Shown: positions 47,730 through 58,911 of the stretch, one piece after another
Numbering within the stretch: the first letter of the stretch is position 1
Layout: every line of letters begins with the position of its first letter
Source of the DNA: Strigamia acuminata
Lineage: Eukaryota > Arthropoda > Chilopoda > Geophilomorpha > Linotaeniidae
Assembly (NCBI GenBank): GCA_949358305.1
Contig: OX442315.1
Coordinates: 29,414,427-29,478,426 of the forward strand
Direction of reading: 5' to 3'
Length of the DNA: 64,000 nucleotides
Notes under the pieces: model-generated
Databases searched by the model: none
Told to the model about the DNA's origin: nothing
Seen by the model: the letters and a program-made list of their open reading frames with translations, nothing else
Position numbers and translations under genes: made by a program

Positions 47730-47794
47730 GTTTTATGAATAAATCAGTCTAGTTTAGACAATCATCTTGATCGGTTGTCTTTATCATTCTCACA
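47663..47794 (+). repeat. 3' LTR of element 2
   Basis: No difference from the 5' LTR found by eye. The gag-pro stop codon TAG (47727-47729) is inside it. It is followed by CCACA, the target duplication. Confidence 0.93.
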
Positions 47795-50700
47795 CCACAC
47801 TTATCTCCAGTCAAACTTTGATGAATTAGATCAATATAGCTTTATTGTTCCCTAAACACACAAAAAGGAGTCGGTTACAAACTCAGATAATAAAATCATT
47901 AAACAAAGAAAAAATCGTGAATATGCAAAAAAAAAAAAAAAAAAAAAAAATCATAAAAAACAAAACCAAACAGGACTTTGCGTGATGCCTGCTACTTGGA
48001 AAGAGGGATAAAGTACACAGGATATGTCTCGTGACTGCTCATGGAACCAATCAAAAGTCAACTTGATTACTTTGCAATGAGGATCATTACGTAAAAAAAA
48101 AAAAAAAAAAAAAATCCTTTTGGTTTAATCTGTCCTGTTTAGACATTAAATTGCACGTATTTTTAATAGCTGTGTTTGATGGGATCATTTTTCATGTAAT
48201 AAATTCCAAGTAAAGTCAACCATGACGTTTGTTTCCGCTTTTTATTTTATTTTATATTATATTTTATTTTATTTCATATTTATTGGTCAGTTACTTTACC
48301 CTTTATGCTCCAATATTTCAATTGTGATGTGTCACAAGATAAAATTCTCGTGACTGTTGGCCATTTCAGGGTGGCAATGAGGTTTGCAGTTCAATTTTGA
48401 TACAGACACAGATAAATTTAATACACAAACACACTCCAAAACCTAATTGAAACTAAAAAATCTGCAACAGGTAATCTGGAGCAATTAGAGAAAAACTTCC
48501 ATCATTAAATACACAAACATTTTCGTCCTTAAATCCCGATCGCAAAAACAAACTCCACTCAACAAATTGTCCAACGTAATTTACCAACCAGCTGGACATT
48601 AAAATTTCATTCAACGCTTTTAATTTTAAAAGCAAAAAAAGAATAATTATAATTAAAAAGGACCAATTTTCAAATTTCAACCACAAACTTTAAAACCCTA
48701 TTTGCATAATTACCCACAAAGTTACCTCGCTTTAAACCACACATGCCTCACATTCTCTACTATATAACACTTTCACTAAACTCGCCCACACCTTAAATAA
48801 AATTAACATTTTTTTCTTTATAAAAATTGCAAAAACCTAAAAAACAAAAACGAAAAAAAAAAAAAAAAAAAAAAGAGAATGAATCTTCATGTTTACACCA
48901 CACCTCGCATCAAAATGCATCTTCAACTTTTCTCTAATATAATCTTATTTTACGACACACTCTTGTACCATTTGTGGTACCTTTTGCGCCCCAAATTTAT
49001 TGCCAAACCAACAAGAAATTTTTTTATGTGCCCGATCATCGTGAAACTCTTGCACAGTAATGGATTAAGGCCTTTCTCACTTGTGCCCTTTCACCACTCA
49101 AATAATAAAGACTAGCAGGTGCATCTAATTCATCTAGATGGGACTAGCGCCGAGTTTACCGTATGAATTTAGGGCAATAACTTGCTACGAATAGGGTTTA
49201 AAATGTATTATGTAAGTGTAGTACACCACGCCTTGTAGTGAATACAAAATGGCTCGACTCAAACAAATGACAAAACCAATTTCATATGTGTTCCGAACAT
49301 GAGCTGAAGAGAAAGTACTCAAATGTAATTTCCAGTAAAAAATAAATAAATAAATGCATTAAAAAGAGAAAATATGGTATTCAAGTCAGCGAATATAATA
49401 AATAAGATGCAATATCGTTTAGCCAGAGACAGCGACAAATAAAATCATACACCACATGCCGAAATTTGCCCTACGAACCTAACTATTCAATATTCAGTTG
49501 CACACTTTTAACACCAGCGGGCGCTTCCGATTAATATATTCACGGCCTGTCATATTTAAAATGCATGATTTCCGCTTGAATTAGTTTGTTTTTTTCTTTT
49601 TAAAAATCTCTTGTGCATTTGCGTGCACGCGACCGACTCATGCATGGGCAAAGCCGTGACCAACTGTTTTATTTTTATTTTTATTTTCTCCAAAATTGCA
49701 GTTTTCAACTGGTCACTGATATTTGACTTAGCCGCAACTCGCGCAGCTTTTTATCATCCACAAAGCAAAAAAACCTCGAGATCCACCATTTTGTCAGTTT
49801 CGGTTAAGTGCTTAGTCCTATAAATTGTACTTTAATTCAATTATACAGTAATACTTAGAACCTCTGCACTAATAGAAAAACATGAACATAAATCAATATG
49901 TTACTGTAATCATAAACAGAGTTTTTACACCTCGTAAAGTAAATCACATATATTTTGACAAGTTACACGTTTCTAGACGTAAATATTTTTTTTTCTGCAA
50001 GTTGGCATGTTTATACCACAATTGCATGTAAAAACTAAGAAATTAAGCTGCACACCGCAAATGGTGGTCCTAAACGAAGAAGGAAAAACAAATGGCAGCA
50101 AAATGGCAGCTCTGTACCTTATTGATGGCACTGCAAAGTGGAACTGGTAAATTTTTCATTTTGTGTATATTTTCTGTTTTCGGTTACACAACACACATTT
50201 CACACCGATGTAAGATTTAACAGATTTAACCTCTCCTATGATTTAACCATAATACCTAACATATGCCACGTTGCACCATCTTAGACTACCAAACCTCTGT
50301 TTGCGGTTATCGCACGTGATTTCACACACAGTAGAATTCAAAAACTACACACTTGCACAGATGTTTATTGCTTACACAGACAAGTTTTAATACACTGTGA
50401 GCATCAAAGTAGTTCATTTAAACGAAGTGTAAATTGCTTCTCTAACAGTCAAAGTAAGTGATTTTCCCATGTAAAATGTTTTTATTTCTTTTAAATGACT
50501 CAATAAATGCCCCTACTTGACGAATTTGGCTACAGCTACGATGTACAGTATTTCACACTCAGAAAAAAAAACTAAACATAAAAACAGAAGTCCACACCCT
50601 AAACTCGCCGCTGCAAAGCCCAACCGCAACAAAAACCAACGACCAAAAATAATTTTGACATGTGACTTTGTAAATGTCTGTGTATCAAACCATGTCAAAA

Positions 50701-53700
50701 TGGCGACGACGTACCGTAGATAAATTGAACATCTTCGACAAAAATTCACTCACGATGTATTATCATGCACTTGCGAGTTTAAATTTGTATTTGTATAGAA
50801 ATTGTGTAAATTTTGTGTTTTAAACAATTGTTAACACGTTTATGTTATCCCAGTCAAAACACAAAATGATTTACTGCGAAACTCACAAAAATGCAATCAC
50901 ATTTTACCACAAAAAAAATCAAAACAAGTGCTGTTACGTTGATATAAATCCAAAATACAAATCCAAATATTATACAACTCAATCAACGTAAAAAAAAAAG
51001 AAGAAAAAAAGAAAAAAGAAATCTCGACGTTTTATTCGATGGCGTCACCTGTCCATGACGTAGTAACATCCATCAAAGAGCAAGTGGCTCTCTTTCCTAA
51101 CTCGACGTGCATCAGCCATTGTTAGCTCATGATAATGCAATATTGAGCAAGGCTGGCATATGCATCATCAAAAGTCTGCAGGGCCTGCAGGGTATTCGAG
51201 TCTTCAATTCGATTTGGGAGCCAAGAAGGAGAACACTCTTGCCTTGCAATCTTGTTTTCCAAGAACGACCAAGCCTAGGATGAGGTAGGGGGTAGTGCAG
51301 AGAAGGATGTGCAGTGAAATGGAGGAGCAATTTTCCCACCTTTCAAAGGCGAAACAAATTAGATTGACACAGAACAGACACCTAAGACGTTGCCATCCTC
51401 ATTCCACCAACTAAAGGCAATGAAAAGAACCAAAAATGAAAGGGTTTATAAGTGGACAAAAAATGATAGGGTAAAACGTTTCTGCAGATCAAAATGTCTG
51501 TCAATGGCAGCGATAAAAAAAGATGACACCCGAGAAAAAAATGCCAGTCTCCTGGACCGCCACAAAGACATTTGGAAACGTTGAAAAGCCTCTTCTCTTA
51601 TTTATTCACTAATCGTATTATTTAAATGCAAACGGTAAACTGATTAGGATTATATGCTTAATTAGATAGAGAAGGTAAATGTGATCAGCACATGCTTGAT
51701 CAAAAATGAGTTGATTATCGTTCGAATTTCTATTAAGTTTAAAGAACGAGAAAATATAATTCACTTTCAGGGTATACAGAATGGGAAACAGTAGAGATAT
51801 TTTTCTTTCTTTTTTCTTTCGAGCTTTTCTTCGCCTTCAAATTGATAGGAATCAGTACAGGTGCAATCAACACTGCGCAGTGGCAATTGTACAAAAAAAT
51901 GCAATTACTGTAAAGAGAAAAATCAGTCTGCTGATTGACTCTGATTTCATTTGTACTTTCACATGTTACAATGACATATAATTCCGAAATCTTCAAACTC
52001 GTAATACTTTTCATACTTTTCAATTCTTTTCAACAACAACAACTATTATCTTTTATATTTTATTTTTTTGCTTTATTGTAGACAAAGCAGTGTTTTATCT
52101 TCATCTTTATTATGCACATAAAAAAAATCATGCCATGCCTATATTTTTTTCAACATTTTCTCCCTTTATATCGATCAATACTAATTGCAGGCAGTTTGAA
52201 TCTACATGAAAGCCAATCAATTACGGCATTTGCCTCAGTCCAGTTAGTAGTTTGCTGATGTTGGAACACTTCACTTAAAGAGCTGGAGAAAAAAGGAGGA
52301 AAAAAATATTGTTCTTGGCCTGCAGTCAAAAACTTAACCTCAATTTTCCATCTTAATTAGACAATACGCTGTAGAATTTGTAATTACAATTTATCTGAAT
52401 TTTTTAAACTTTCAATTACTACACGTCACTATGTAATCTAATTCTTATTCATTTTTTTTAATATTTCTCTCTTTGAAGTAAGCAGGTAATTTCAATTTGT
52501 CAACTAAAAAAGAAAAGAGGAAGATTTAGCTATTTTTTAAATTCATTTTTGGATTTTTTAGACCGATACTTATTTTTTCACGGCCTGACAGCGATCACTC
52601 ATTCTGCAGCAGATGCAATGAGTTATTCGCGTGATATTGGATTTGAAGCACGCAACTGGCAACAAAAGACCAAAACTCACACGAGTTACGAGTAGCAAAA
52701 AAGTTGCAAGAATCATGATCATGCGCCCACAAAAAATATATATATTTATATAAAGAGAATACTCAGAAACGATTTAATCGCACAATTCTTTTACTGCTAT
52801 TTAGGTCGCATCTGGTTTTTACCATTCAAAATCCAAAGCAAAAACAATTTATATTCCTTTATAGCAAGCTATAGACCTAAAATTAAAACGAAACATACAT
52901 AAAGTGTATGTTAAACATTTTTCATCTTTATTTATATTACTTTCAAAATAACCAGAAAAAAAATATAATTTTTTATACACAGTGCTGTATTTGTCGACAT
53001 TAGTGTCAAACGCCATCTTGATTAAACCTGAATGAACTCAATAAAATCATTTGACGTTGACATACAAAGAATCTGAGTGACAATCAGTAAAATAAATAAG
53101 TAATAAATTTTATGTCGTATTGTGAGATGTATCAATGGTTCTCATTTCTCAGTTGTCTCGTACAATTGATTCCGTTTTCACATTCGTCTCTCAAATGTGC
53201 ATCAAGACAGAACCAAAGTGAGACAAAAAAATTAAATAAAGAAATTGTATACCAATTTCAAACCACCAACCGAGAAAAAAAATAAATACTCACAAATACG
53301 ATTTGATCCTTTGATCCAACTTGAAGCTAGTATCGACTTTTCATTTACAGTCAATCCCCAATGAGCAGAAATAATGCAACCACATTTTAATGCATGATGT
53401 CATCATTTATGCCCACTATCGCACATACAGTAAACGTATATTAAATTAATCACGTGTGAATACAAGCTCAGAAATATTTATCATAAAATAATTGATGTTT
53501 TGAGACATTTTAATATCCAGAAAAACTTTCAACCGTCTTTCCTCCATCCCAAGGCATTGCTTATAGGGAGCAAGCAGAAGAACATGGAATTAATTGACAA
53601 AGAAGTTACTCGTCATGTAAATGTGAATATATTTAAAAATTAAGCAAAGAAAAAAAGCCTTCCAGCTCGCTGTACAGGACAAAAGAATTGAAAATTAAAA

Positions 53701-54316
53701 TAATGTGCTGGAAGAACTATCTACAAGAAACTAATTTTCACTCTTAACTTCGTATAAACTTTCTTGTTTATTATTACTTCGAAGAAAGAAAAAAAAAGAA
53801 AAAAAAAAGCGAACCTTAACAAAAATGGTCATTAAGTTTAAATGAAAACTCATTCCGTTAACAAAACTGGCAGTTGTTGCTTAGCTAAAACTAAATTGTA
53901 CAACTCACATTTGTCTCACAAGACGGGGCAGTTAATTTAAAAAAAAAAAGTTCTCATTAAAAAATTAATATCAGAAAGTAGATCCACTTGAAATTCTTCC
54001 TTCTAGTTTTATATTAAAATACATTCATATAGAATTTCAAATTTAATTTTTAAATAGATAAGGTTTTTCTAATTAAAAAACATAAACCTCTACCTTAATT
54101 GCCTGTTTGTCCCGGTCTTTATTTAGGATCTAGTTATTACACTTTCTAAATTTCATGAAATTCACCCTAAACCTTTTTTCTTTTAACAAAAAATATCACT
54201 TCCATACTTCCTTCTATTTTTCAATATCCAAACCATAAAAAACCAGGTCCATTTAACAGCCATGCACCTGATTTCATTATTAAGTTTGACATAAAACTAG
54301 ATGTAAACTGTCAGCT
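47795..54316. other. Long non-coding stretch with poly-A runs
   Basis: No gene firmly recognised in 6.5 kb. A-runs lie at 47937-47950, 48092-48113 and 48853-48874. The segment between the first two (47951-48091) could be a short retroposed sequence but matches nothing I know. A minus-strand frame at 48453-48591 after a weak acceptor (AATGTCCAG) reads WLVNYVGQFVEWSLFLRSGF onward and looks protein-like, but it is unidentified. Confidence 0.4.
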
Positions 54317-54381
54317 CCGGAAGTGAATTAACACGGACACCGATACGCTTTGCATAGGCACGCATGCAAATCGTATATAAA
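54317..54381 (+). promoter_or_regulatory. Candidate core promoter: octamer plus TATA box
   Basis: CCGGAAGT (ETS-type) at about 54317, TTTGCATA at about 54349, a consensus octamer ATGCAAAT at 54364-54371 and TATATAAA at 54374-54381 lie in one cluster on the + strand. The order and spacing are what an animal Pol II promoter would show. A start site is predicted near 54405-54410. An ATG-started frame follows at 54477. Confidence 0.35.
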
Positions 54382-54476
54382 CACGTGTAGAAAATAAAAT
54401 AAAAAACCCTAAGACAGTCTGTTAACGAAACAAACCTGCATGGTATAGTTCAATTGCGAGTTTGTATAGGAAAAAA

Positions 54477-54581
54477 ATGAATCCAGCTTTCAATTTGTTT
54501 CCTCGAACCAAGCAGGAGGTAGGCGCGAGTTTCATAGCGAAAGAGAGAAAGATCTTTGGCCTCGTGAGAGCTCCGAAATAG
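54477..54581 (+). CDS. Candidate 34-codon ORF or first exon after the 54.3 kb promoter
   Basis: ATG in the context AAAAAAATGAAT, about 70 nt after the predicted start site. The frame begins MNPAFNLFPRTKQE and meets an exact donor-like CAGGAG|GTAGGC after codon 14. Read through, it continues to a TAG at 54579, giving 34 residues, Arg/Lys-rich at the C-terminus. A two-codon upstream ORF (ATGGTATAG) begins at about 54439. No family is recognised. Either a short first exon or a chance frame. Confidence 0.25.
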   Translation: MNPAFNLFPRTKQEVGASFIAKERKIFGLVRAPK

Positions 54582-56594
54582 ATTCCCAAGATCAATATCC
54601 TAACACTGAACTACTCATAAGATATATGCACTAGGTGAAAAAGTCTAAACTCGATAATATAAATTTTATATACAATTTCTTGACACTTTCAATATATTTT
54701 CCCTTATAATTACACGTTTTGATCAAAGGAAACGCAAAAACGAGAAAATTGATTACAGACATTAGCCACACTGTTACATAATTAATGGGTTCAAATGCCT
54801 GCTGTCCATTCCGTTCAATCAATTAGTTTTGTTATCCGTTTTAGTGTAATACCACGCTGTTTTGTTGACAACTTGTTGTTAGTTACGAGCCTTCTTTCCC
54901 GTGCAAAACACAATTCCAAGAAGCGTCTATTTATTTATTCTGTATGAATACAATTTTTCAAGCTACACATCCGTTATTCTAATTATATAGAACGAAAGAA
55001 AACTTTCTGTGTTTCTATTTTGTCTGGAAAAAAGAGATAATGCAAGTGCAACAAACAGGTAAGGAAATCTGTCTGACTGTAATAATATTTGTTTTATATT
55101 CTCTGTAGGCGAGTTGGAAAGAAAATGAGTAAAACAATTTCGCTATAGTGCAAATTGCGACTCGTTTTTACATGTGTAATAAGCGATTTGCACTCCATGC
55201 ACCGCACCAACATTCAAAACACACAAAAACAAAAACACACACACATGAAAAATTAAACAGTTGAAACAAACGGTTCAAACATTCGAATGCGCCTTAATGC
55301 AGCGCAGTTCGTCGCCTTGTTTTTCTTATTATTTATTTAAACCTTTAGGGCTAGTATAATTGTATAAATTTTTAATAAAGTATTAAAACTTTTATTACGA
55401 CTGTAAAAATTTTCCAGCCGCCATCAACTTTGACATCACCTTTACTTTTTTAGAAGGAAAGAAAAAACATTCAAGCGAAAACATCTCCGCTTTTTAACTC
55501 GAGTATCATCCATATTCCGTATATTAAATTTTCTTACAGCGAATTGAGCAGAGATGACGTGATCACGTTGCCATCCAAATTCTGTTTAGCCCTACGTAAT
55601 AATTCTCTTTATTTTTTCCTTCTGTCAAAAAATTCACTACAAACATAGATACCCAATGCCATCATTCGTTTAAAAAAAATGAGAAAAAATGAAACTTATT
55701 TAGTTCGCTTGAGGAATATTTTAAACTCATTTTGTTTTTCCCGTCTTGGTTTCTCGTATCGTTACATCTTTAATACGATACTCAGATGAGATCCGAAATA
55801 AAAACATCATCAAAAATTATTCCTGTGTGTGTTTAGAGAAAAATATGGACTTTCGTGGCGCTCAATGCAATGTAAACGAGTTATGGTGCATCAACTTAAA
55901 AAAATTCCACATCAATATTGCAACACATTTATCAATAAGTTTATCGTAATCAATTTATTTTATTTTTTCAAAGCACTATTCCCTTGTTTGTTATCTCCAT
56001 GACAAATTAATCACTAAATATTTAAATACCGCTTGCGTATGATAATAAAAAATAAATGTATAATAAGCTAAAAGATCTGTTTAAATTTGTAAAAGGCAGT
56101 TACCGTATGGGAGCCATGTGGCTACTTATGTTCCTATACGATCCGCGATTTTATTAAATGACCCTCACTTAGCTTGCCTTTATGGATTAATTATGTCACA
56201 GGTAATTTATTACTAAATTGTCCCAAGTCTCGTGCACAAGTTCAAACAGCTCTCCAATAACTGTCTTCAACGGGCAAATTAGAATGCACCCCAACATAAA
56301 ATTGACTCTTATAAACCCCAATGTGCAGATCCAATCAGGCAAAAGTTAATAAGGTCACAATGAAGAATGAATGGCGAAATAAAAAAAAAAAACAGGTAAA
56401 CTGAATAGAGGGTGAAAAAATGAAGCAAGAAAATGAGATTTTCTCATGTCTTTCATTAAAGAGAGAAGCAGAGAAAAAAGAATTTTAAAAAAAAATTTTA
56501 AAAAAGACCCAAAAAAGAGAGATTTAATTTATTAACGTAAAAAATAATTTTGTCTACTTATTGGTTTAGCAAAAAATTAATCAATACTAGACGC
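54582..56594. other. Non-coding AT-rich DNA
   Basis: No gene recognised. If the 54.3 kb promoter is real, this would be its first intron. I see no convincing second exon. Confidence 0.4.
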
Positions 56595-56978
56595 AGGCAC
56601 CTCACAATGTGTACTCCCATTGGTCGAGCCAGTTTACTGGTGTAGTGATCCGGAAAAGTAGACCCAAATATCAGAATTGCATTACAATGTACAGACATTG
56701 TAATCGATTGCCTAGGCAACGGCCTAAAATTCAAACTTCCAGACGATGTAAGCAATAAACACAACAAACATGAGTTTGACATTTTTTAATGTGTGAAACT
56801 TCATTTTAATGATGGAAATGGCATTTTTTATTAAATAAAATCAAAATAACAAACTAAATTAGTCATAACAATCACAACAATAAATAAAAAACAAAACTAC
56901 TTTTCCTAGTAGTAGTATACAGTCTGGAGTTAGTAGTAAATTGGCTCGACCAATGGGAGTACACATTGTGGGGTGCCT
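56595..56978. repeat. Foldback MITE, AGGCACC-ended (family pair with 25247)
   Basis: The left arm AGGCACCTCACAATGTGTAC continuing TCCCATTGGTCGAGCCA is matched in reverse complement by the right arm (TGGCTCGACCAATGGGAGTA continuing to GGTGCCT) with very few differences. Length is 384 bp against 386 bp for the copy at 25247. Shared with that copy are the arm core CTCCCAT.GG.CGAGCCA and the interior words ATGTACAGACATTGTAATC and AAACTACTTTTCCT; the outer arms differ. ATTGCC-TA-GGCAAC at 56707-56720, an X-box-like palindrome, is present only in this copy. Confidence 0.8.
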
Positions 56979-57020
56979 TTTTGAGTGCAACTCGAGTATA
57001 CCTAACTTTTAAAAACTCTC

Positions 57021-57090
57021 GTGTTCACACTTGTTCTAGTTTTCTACAACTCAGAACAAAATGGCAACTCTTCTACAACTTTAAGTTGCG
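57021..57090 (+). repeat. Interspersed repeat shared with 61728-61799
   Basis: GTGTTCACACTTGTTCTAGT, TTTCTACAACTCAGAACAAA, ATGGC and CTTCTACAACTTTAAGTTGC recur in the same order and spacing at 61730, with about six substitutions in 70 bp. The unit contains its own short inverted repeat (GCAACTC..AAGTTGC in this copy). Family not assigned. Confidence 0.8.
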
Positions 57091-57569
57091 CATGCCCACT
57101 TACACCCACTGCGACTAAATAAATCAACCGCCATTTTTAATCCCAACAACACCCAATATGTTCGTACAATCAGTTAAATGATATCACATCTGCATGTGGC
57201 AGCCATCACATTGCTTAAAAATGTATTTCTGAATTAATCGTTTTCGTGTGTTAAGTTAAATCTGATGAAGCCAAGTCGATTTATTTGGACCCTTTGGGCT
57301 AGAATACCGCCACAGACATTCGTCTGACCTCCACATTTATCACAAAGGGTAACTAGGCTGTTGCCAAATAGAAAGCATGTTTCCTTTCCTCTTGGCATCA
57401 AACAAACTTCATTCTAACTACATTAATCCTCCCACCCCTAAACAAATATTTGTAATCAATTTCCTCCCAAAAAAGGAATTCTTTTTCCCCTTCTTTAATT
57501 TTTTTTTCCTTCTTAGATATTTTAGCTAAACGCTTCTGCTTGTGGCAACCCGGAACTGCATGTGGCGTA

Positions 57570-57791
57570 ATGCCATCTGCAAACACCATGCAGTGTACAA
57601 GTTGCTGTTTATATATCTTGACTGAGTGTACCCGGTTGTGTTATCATCAGCAGCATCTGGCGAAAATTAATGGGGAAATTGCATATTTGTCCTCACATCT
57701 TAAATCTCTTAGCAAGAGTGCAAAGTCCGACACCTTAATTAATTTTAAGTCAGATATAGAAAAGTTAGACAAAGTCAGAAACAAGGGTTAA
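57570..57791 (+). CDS. Unrecognised small ORF with Cys cluster and helical tail
   Basis: ATG at 57570; 73 residues to a TAA at 57789-57791. The N-terminus has a Cys cluster (CTSCC, then two further Cys). The C-terminal half is amphipathic and coiled-coil-like (LAKINGEIAYLSSHLKSLSK and onward to KLDKVRNKG). Composition is more protein-like than neighbouring frames. It resembles the start of some transposon-encoded small proteins, but I cannot match a family. It may be a relic next to the foldback element at 57969. Confidence 0.25.
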   Translation: MPSANTMQCTSCCLYILTECTRLCYHQQHLAKINGEIAYLSSHLKSLSKSAKSDTLINFKSDIEKLDKVRNKG

Positions 57792-57968
57792 TCAAAATGA
57801 TGGCCTAATTTTCTATTCTACATTTACAACCGGTACAACGTAGTCCTTAACTACTATTGGTTAAGCCGGATTACGCCTAACTGTGGACTGTGCTCTACTA
57901 CGCGGAAAAGTAGTTCTGTTTATTTTCAATGAATTTCAGTGTAAAAAGTGATTAGAATGATGGATTCC

Positions 57969-58911
57969 ACCGGGTGGCCCACATAAAAGCGGCCCGACTA
58001 TACACAAGAAGGGTTACGAAGGGTGACTCAAAAAAATGTATTTACGCACAAAATTAAATATACATTAATCATTAGCTGAGTGCAGTGTTGTTTAATTGAT
58101 GTTTCTAGTGCAGTTTTTTTCGCTCTTTCGTTTGGTGTTTAGTTTTTGACGATCCGAGCATTGGTTCTCGAGATATTTGCATTTTTCATCAATTTTTGTC
58201 CAAATTTTCCAAGTTTAATGGCACTAGTTAGCTTGAATTTTAGATTTTATGGTAATTTTGTGGATTTCTTTAGCAGTAACGGTATCAGTACAGATACACA
58301 GTACTTTTCAAAAAAATACCGCAATTTGGGACTGGTAACTGGTACCTTTTTTGGTACCATACGACTTTACTTTAGCAAAATCTCAAAAAATGTAGCAAAA
58401 TCTCATAAGATCAAGCACAATCTCAGAAAATTTCACAAAATCAAGCAGAATCTCAGAAAATTTCACAAAATCAAACACAATCTCAGAAAATTTCACAAAA
58501 ACAAGCACAATCTCAGAAAATTTCACAAAATCAAGCACAATCTCAGAAAATTTTACAAAATCCAGCAAAATCTCGTACTGGGGGGTACATCTGAAAAAAT
58601 CCACAAAAATACCATTGAAGAGATTCAAAAAGTACCACAAAATTCAGGAATGACTAGTGCAATCAAACTTAGCGAATTCGGACAATAATTGATTAAAATT
58701 GCAGAATCTCGAGAACCAATGCTCGGATTGTCAAAAACTAAACACCAAACGAAAGAGCGGAAAAAACTGCACTAGAAACATCAATTAAACAACACTGCCC
58801 TCAGCTAATAATTAATGTATATTTAATTTTGTGCGTAGATACATTTTTTTGAGTTACTCTTCGTAACCCTTCTTGTGTATTGTCGGGCCGCTTTTATGTG
58901 GGCCACCCGGT
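57969..58911. mobile_element. Long-arm foldback element (943 bp) carrying a 30-bp minisatellite
   Basis: The left arm begins ACCGGGTGGCCCACATAAAA. The right arm ends TTTTATGTGGGCCACCCGGT. The inverted arms run about 210 bp each, to GAGCATTGGTTCTCGAGA at 58158 and its complement near 58710, with scattered mismatches and small indels. The core between them is not inverted and includes a tandem array. No transposase is encoded. It is non-autonomous; superfamily uncertain. Confidence 0.85.
58390..58577 (+). repeat. 30-bp tandem repeat inside the foldback element
   Basis: Five to six units of TCTCAGAAAATTTCACAAAA plus TCAAGCACAA. The unit is a multiple of three, so a + frame reads a decapeptide series (LRKFHKIKHN) and the minus strand is also open. 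Neither frame has a good start, so coding is unlikely. Confidence 0.9.

Larger units (their letters stand above)
44855..47794 (+). mobile_element. Non-autonomous Mag-like Ty3/Gypsy retrotransposon (Gag-protease only), element 2
   Basis: A complete 2940-bp element with two 132-bp LTRs identical by eye (TGTGAG...CTCACA), a tRNA-Ser type primer site, one long Gag-protease ORF, a polypurine tract and perfect 5-bp CCACA target duplications (44850-44854, 47795-47799). No reverse transcriptase, RNase H or integrase is present between the protease and the 3' LTR. The body is clearly G+C-richer than the host DNA. Identical LTRs and an intact ORF point to a very young insertion. The tRNA-Ser primer and single CCHC knuckle are typical of Mag-type Gypsy lineages; lineage assignment is inference. 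Confidence 0.92.

Noticed and set aside
47937-48113. Segment between two A-runs as a SINE
   Set aside because: No internal Pol III boxes, no tRNA or 5S similarity and no clear target duplication.
58146-58688. 180-codon + frame with LRKFHKIKHN repeats
   Set aside because: Lies in the arm and tandem array of a foldback element, lacks an ATG at its start and has no domain; repeat artefact.
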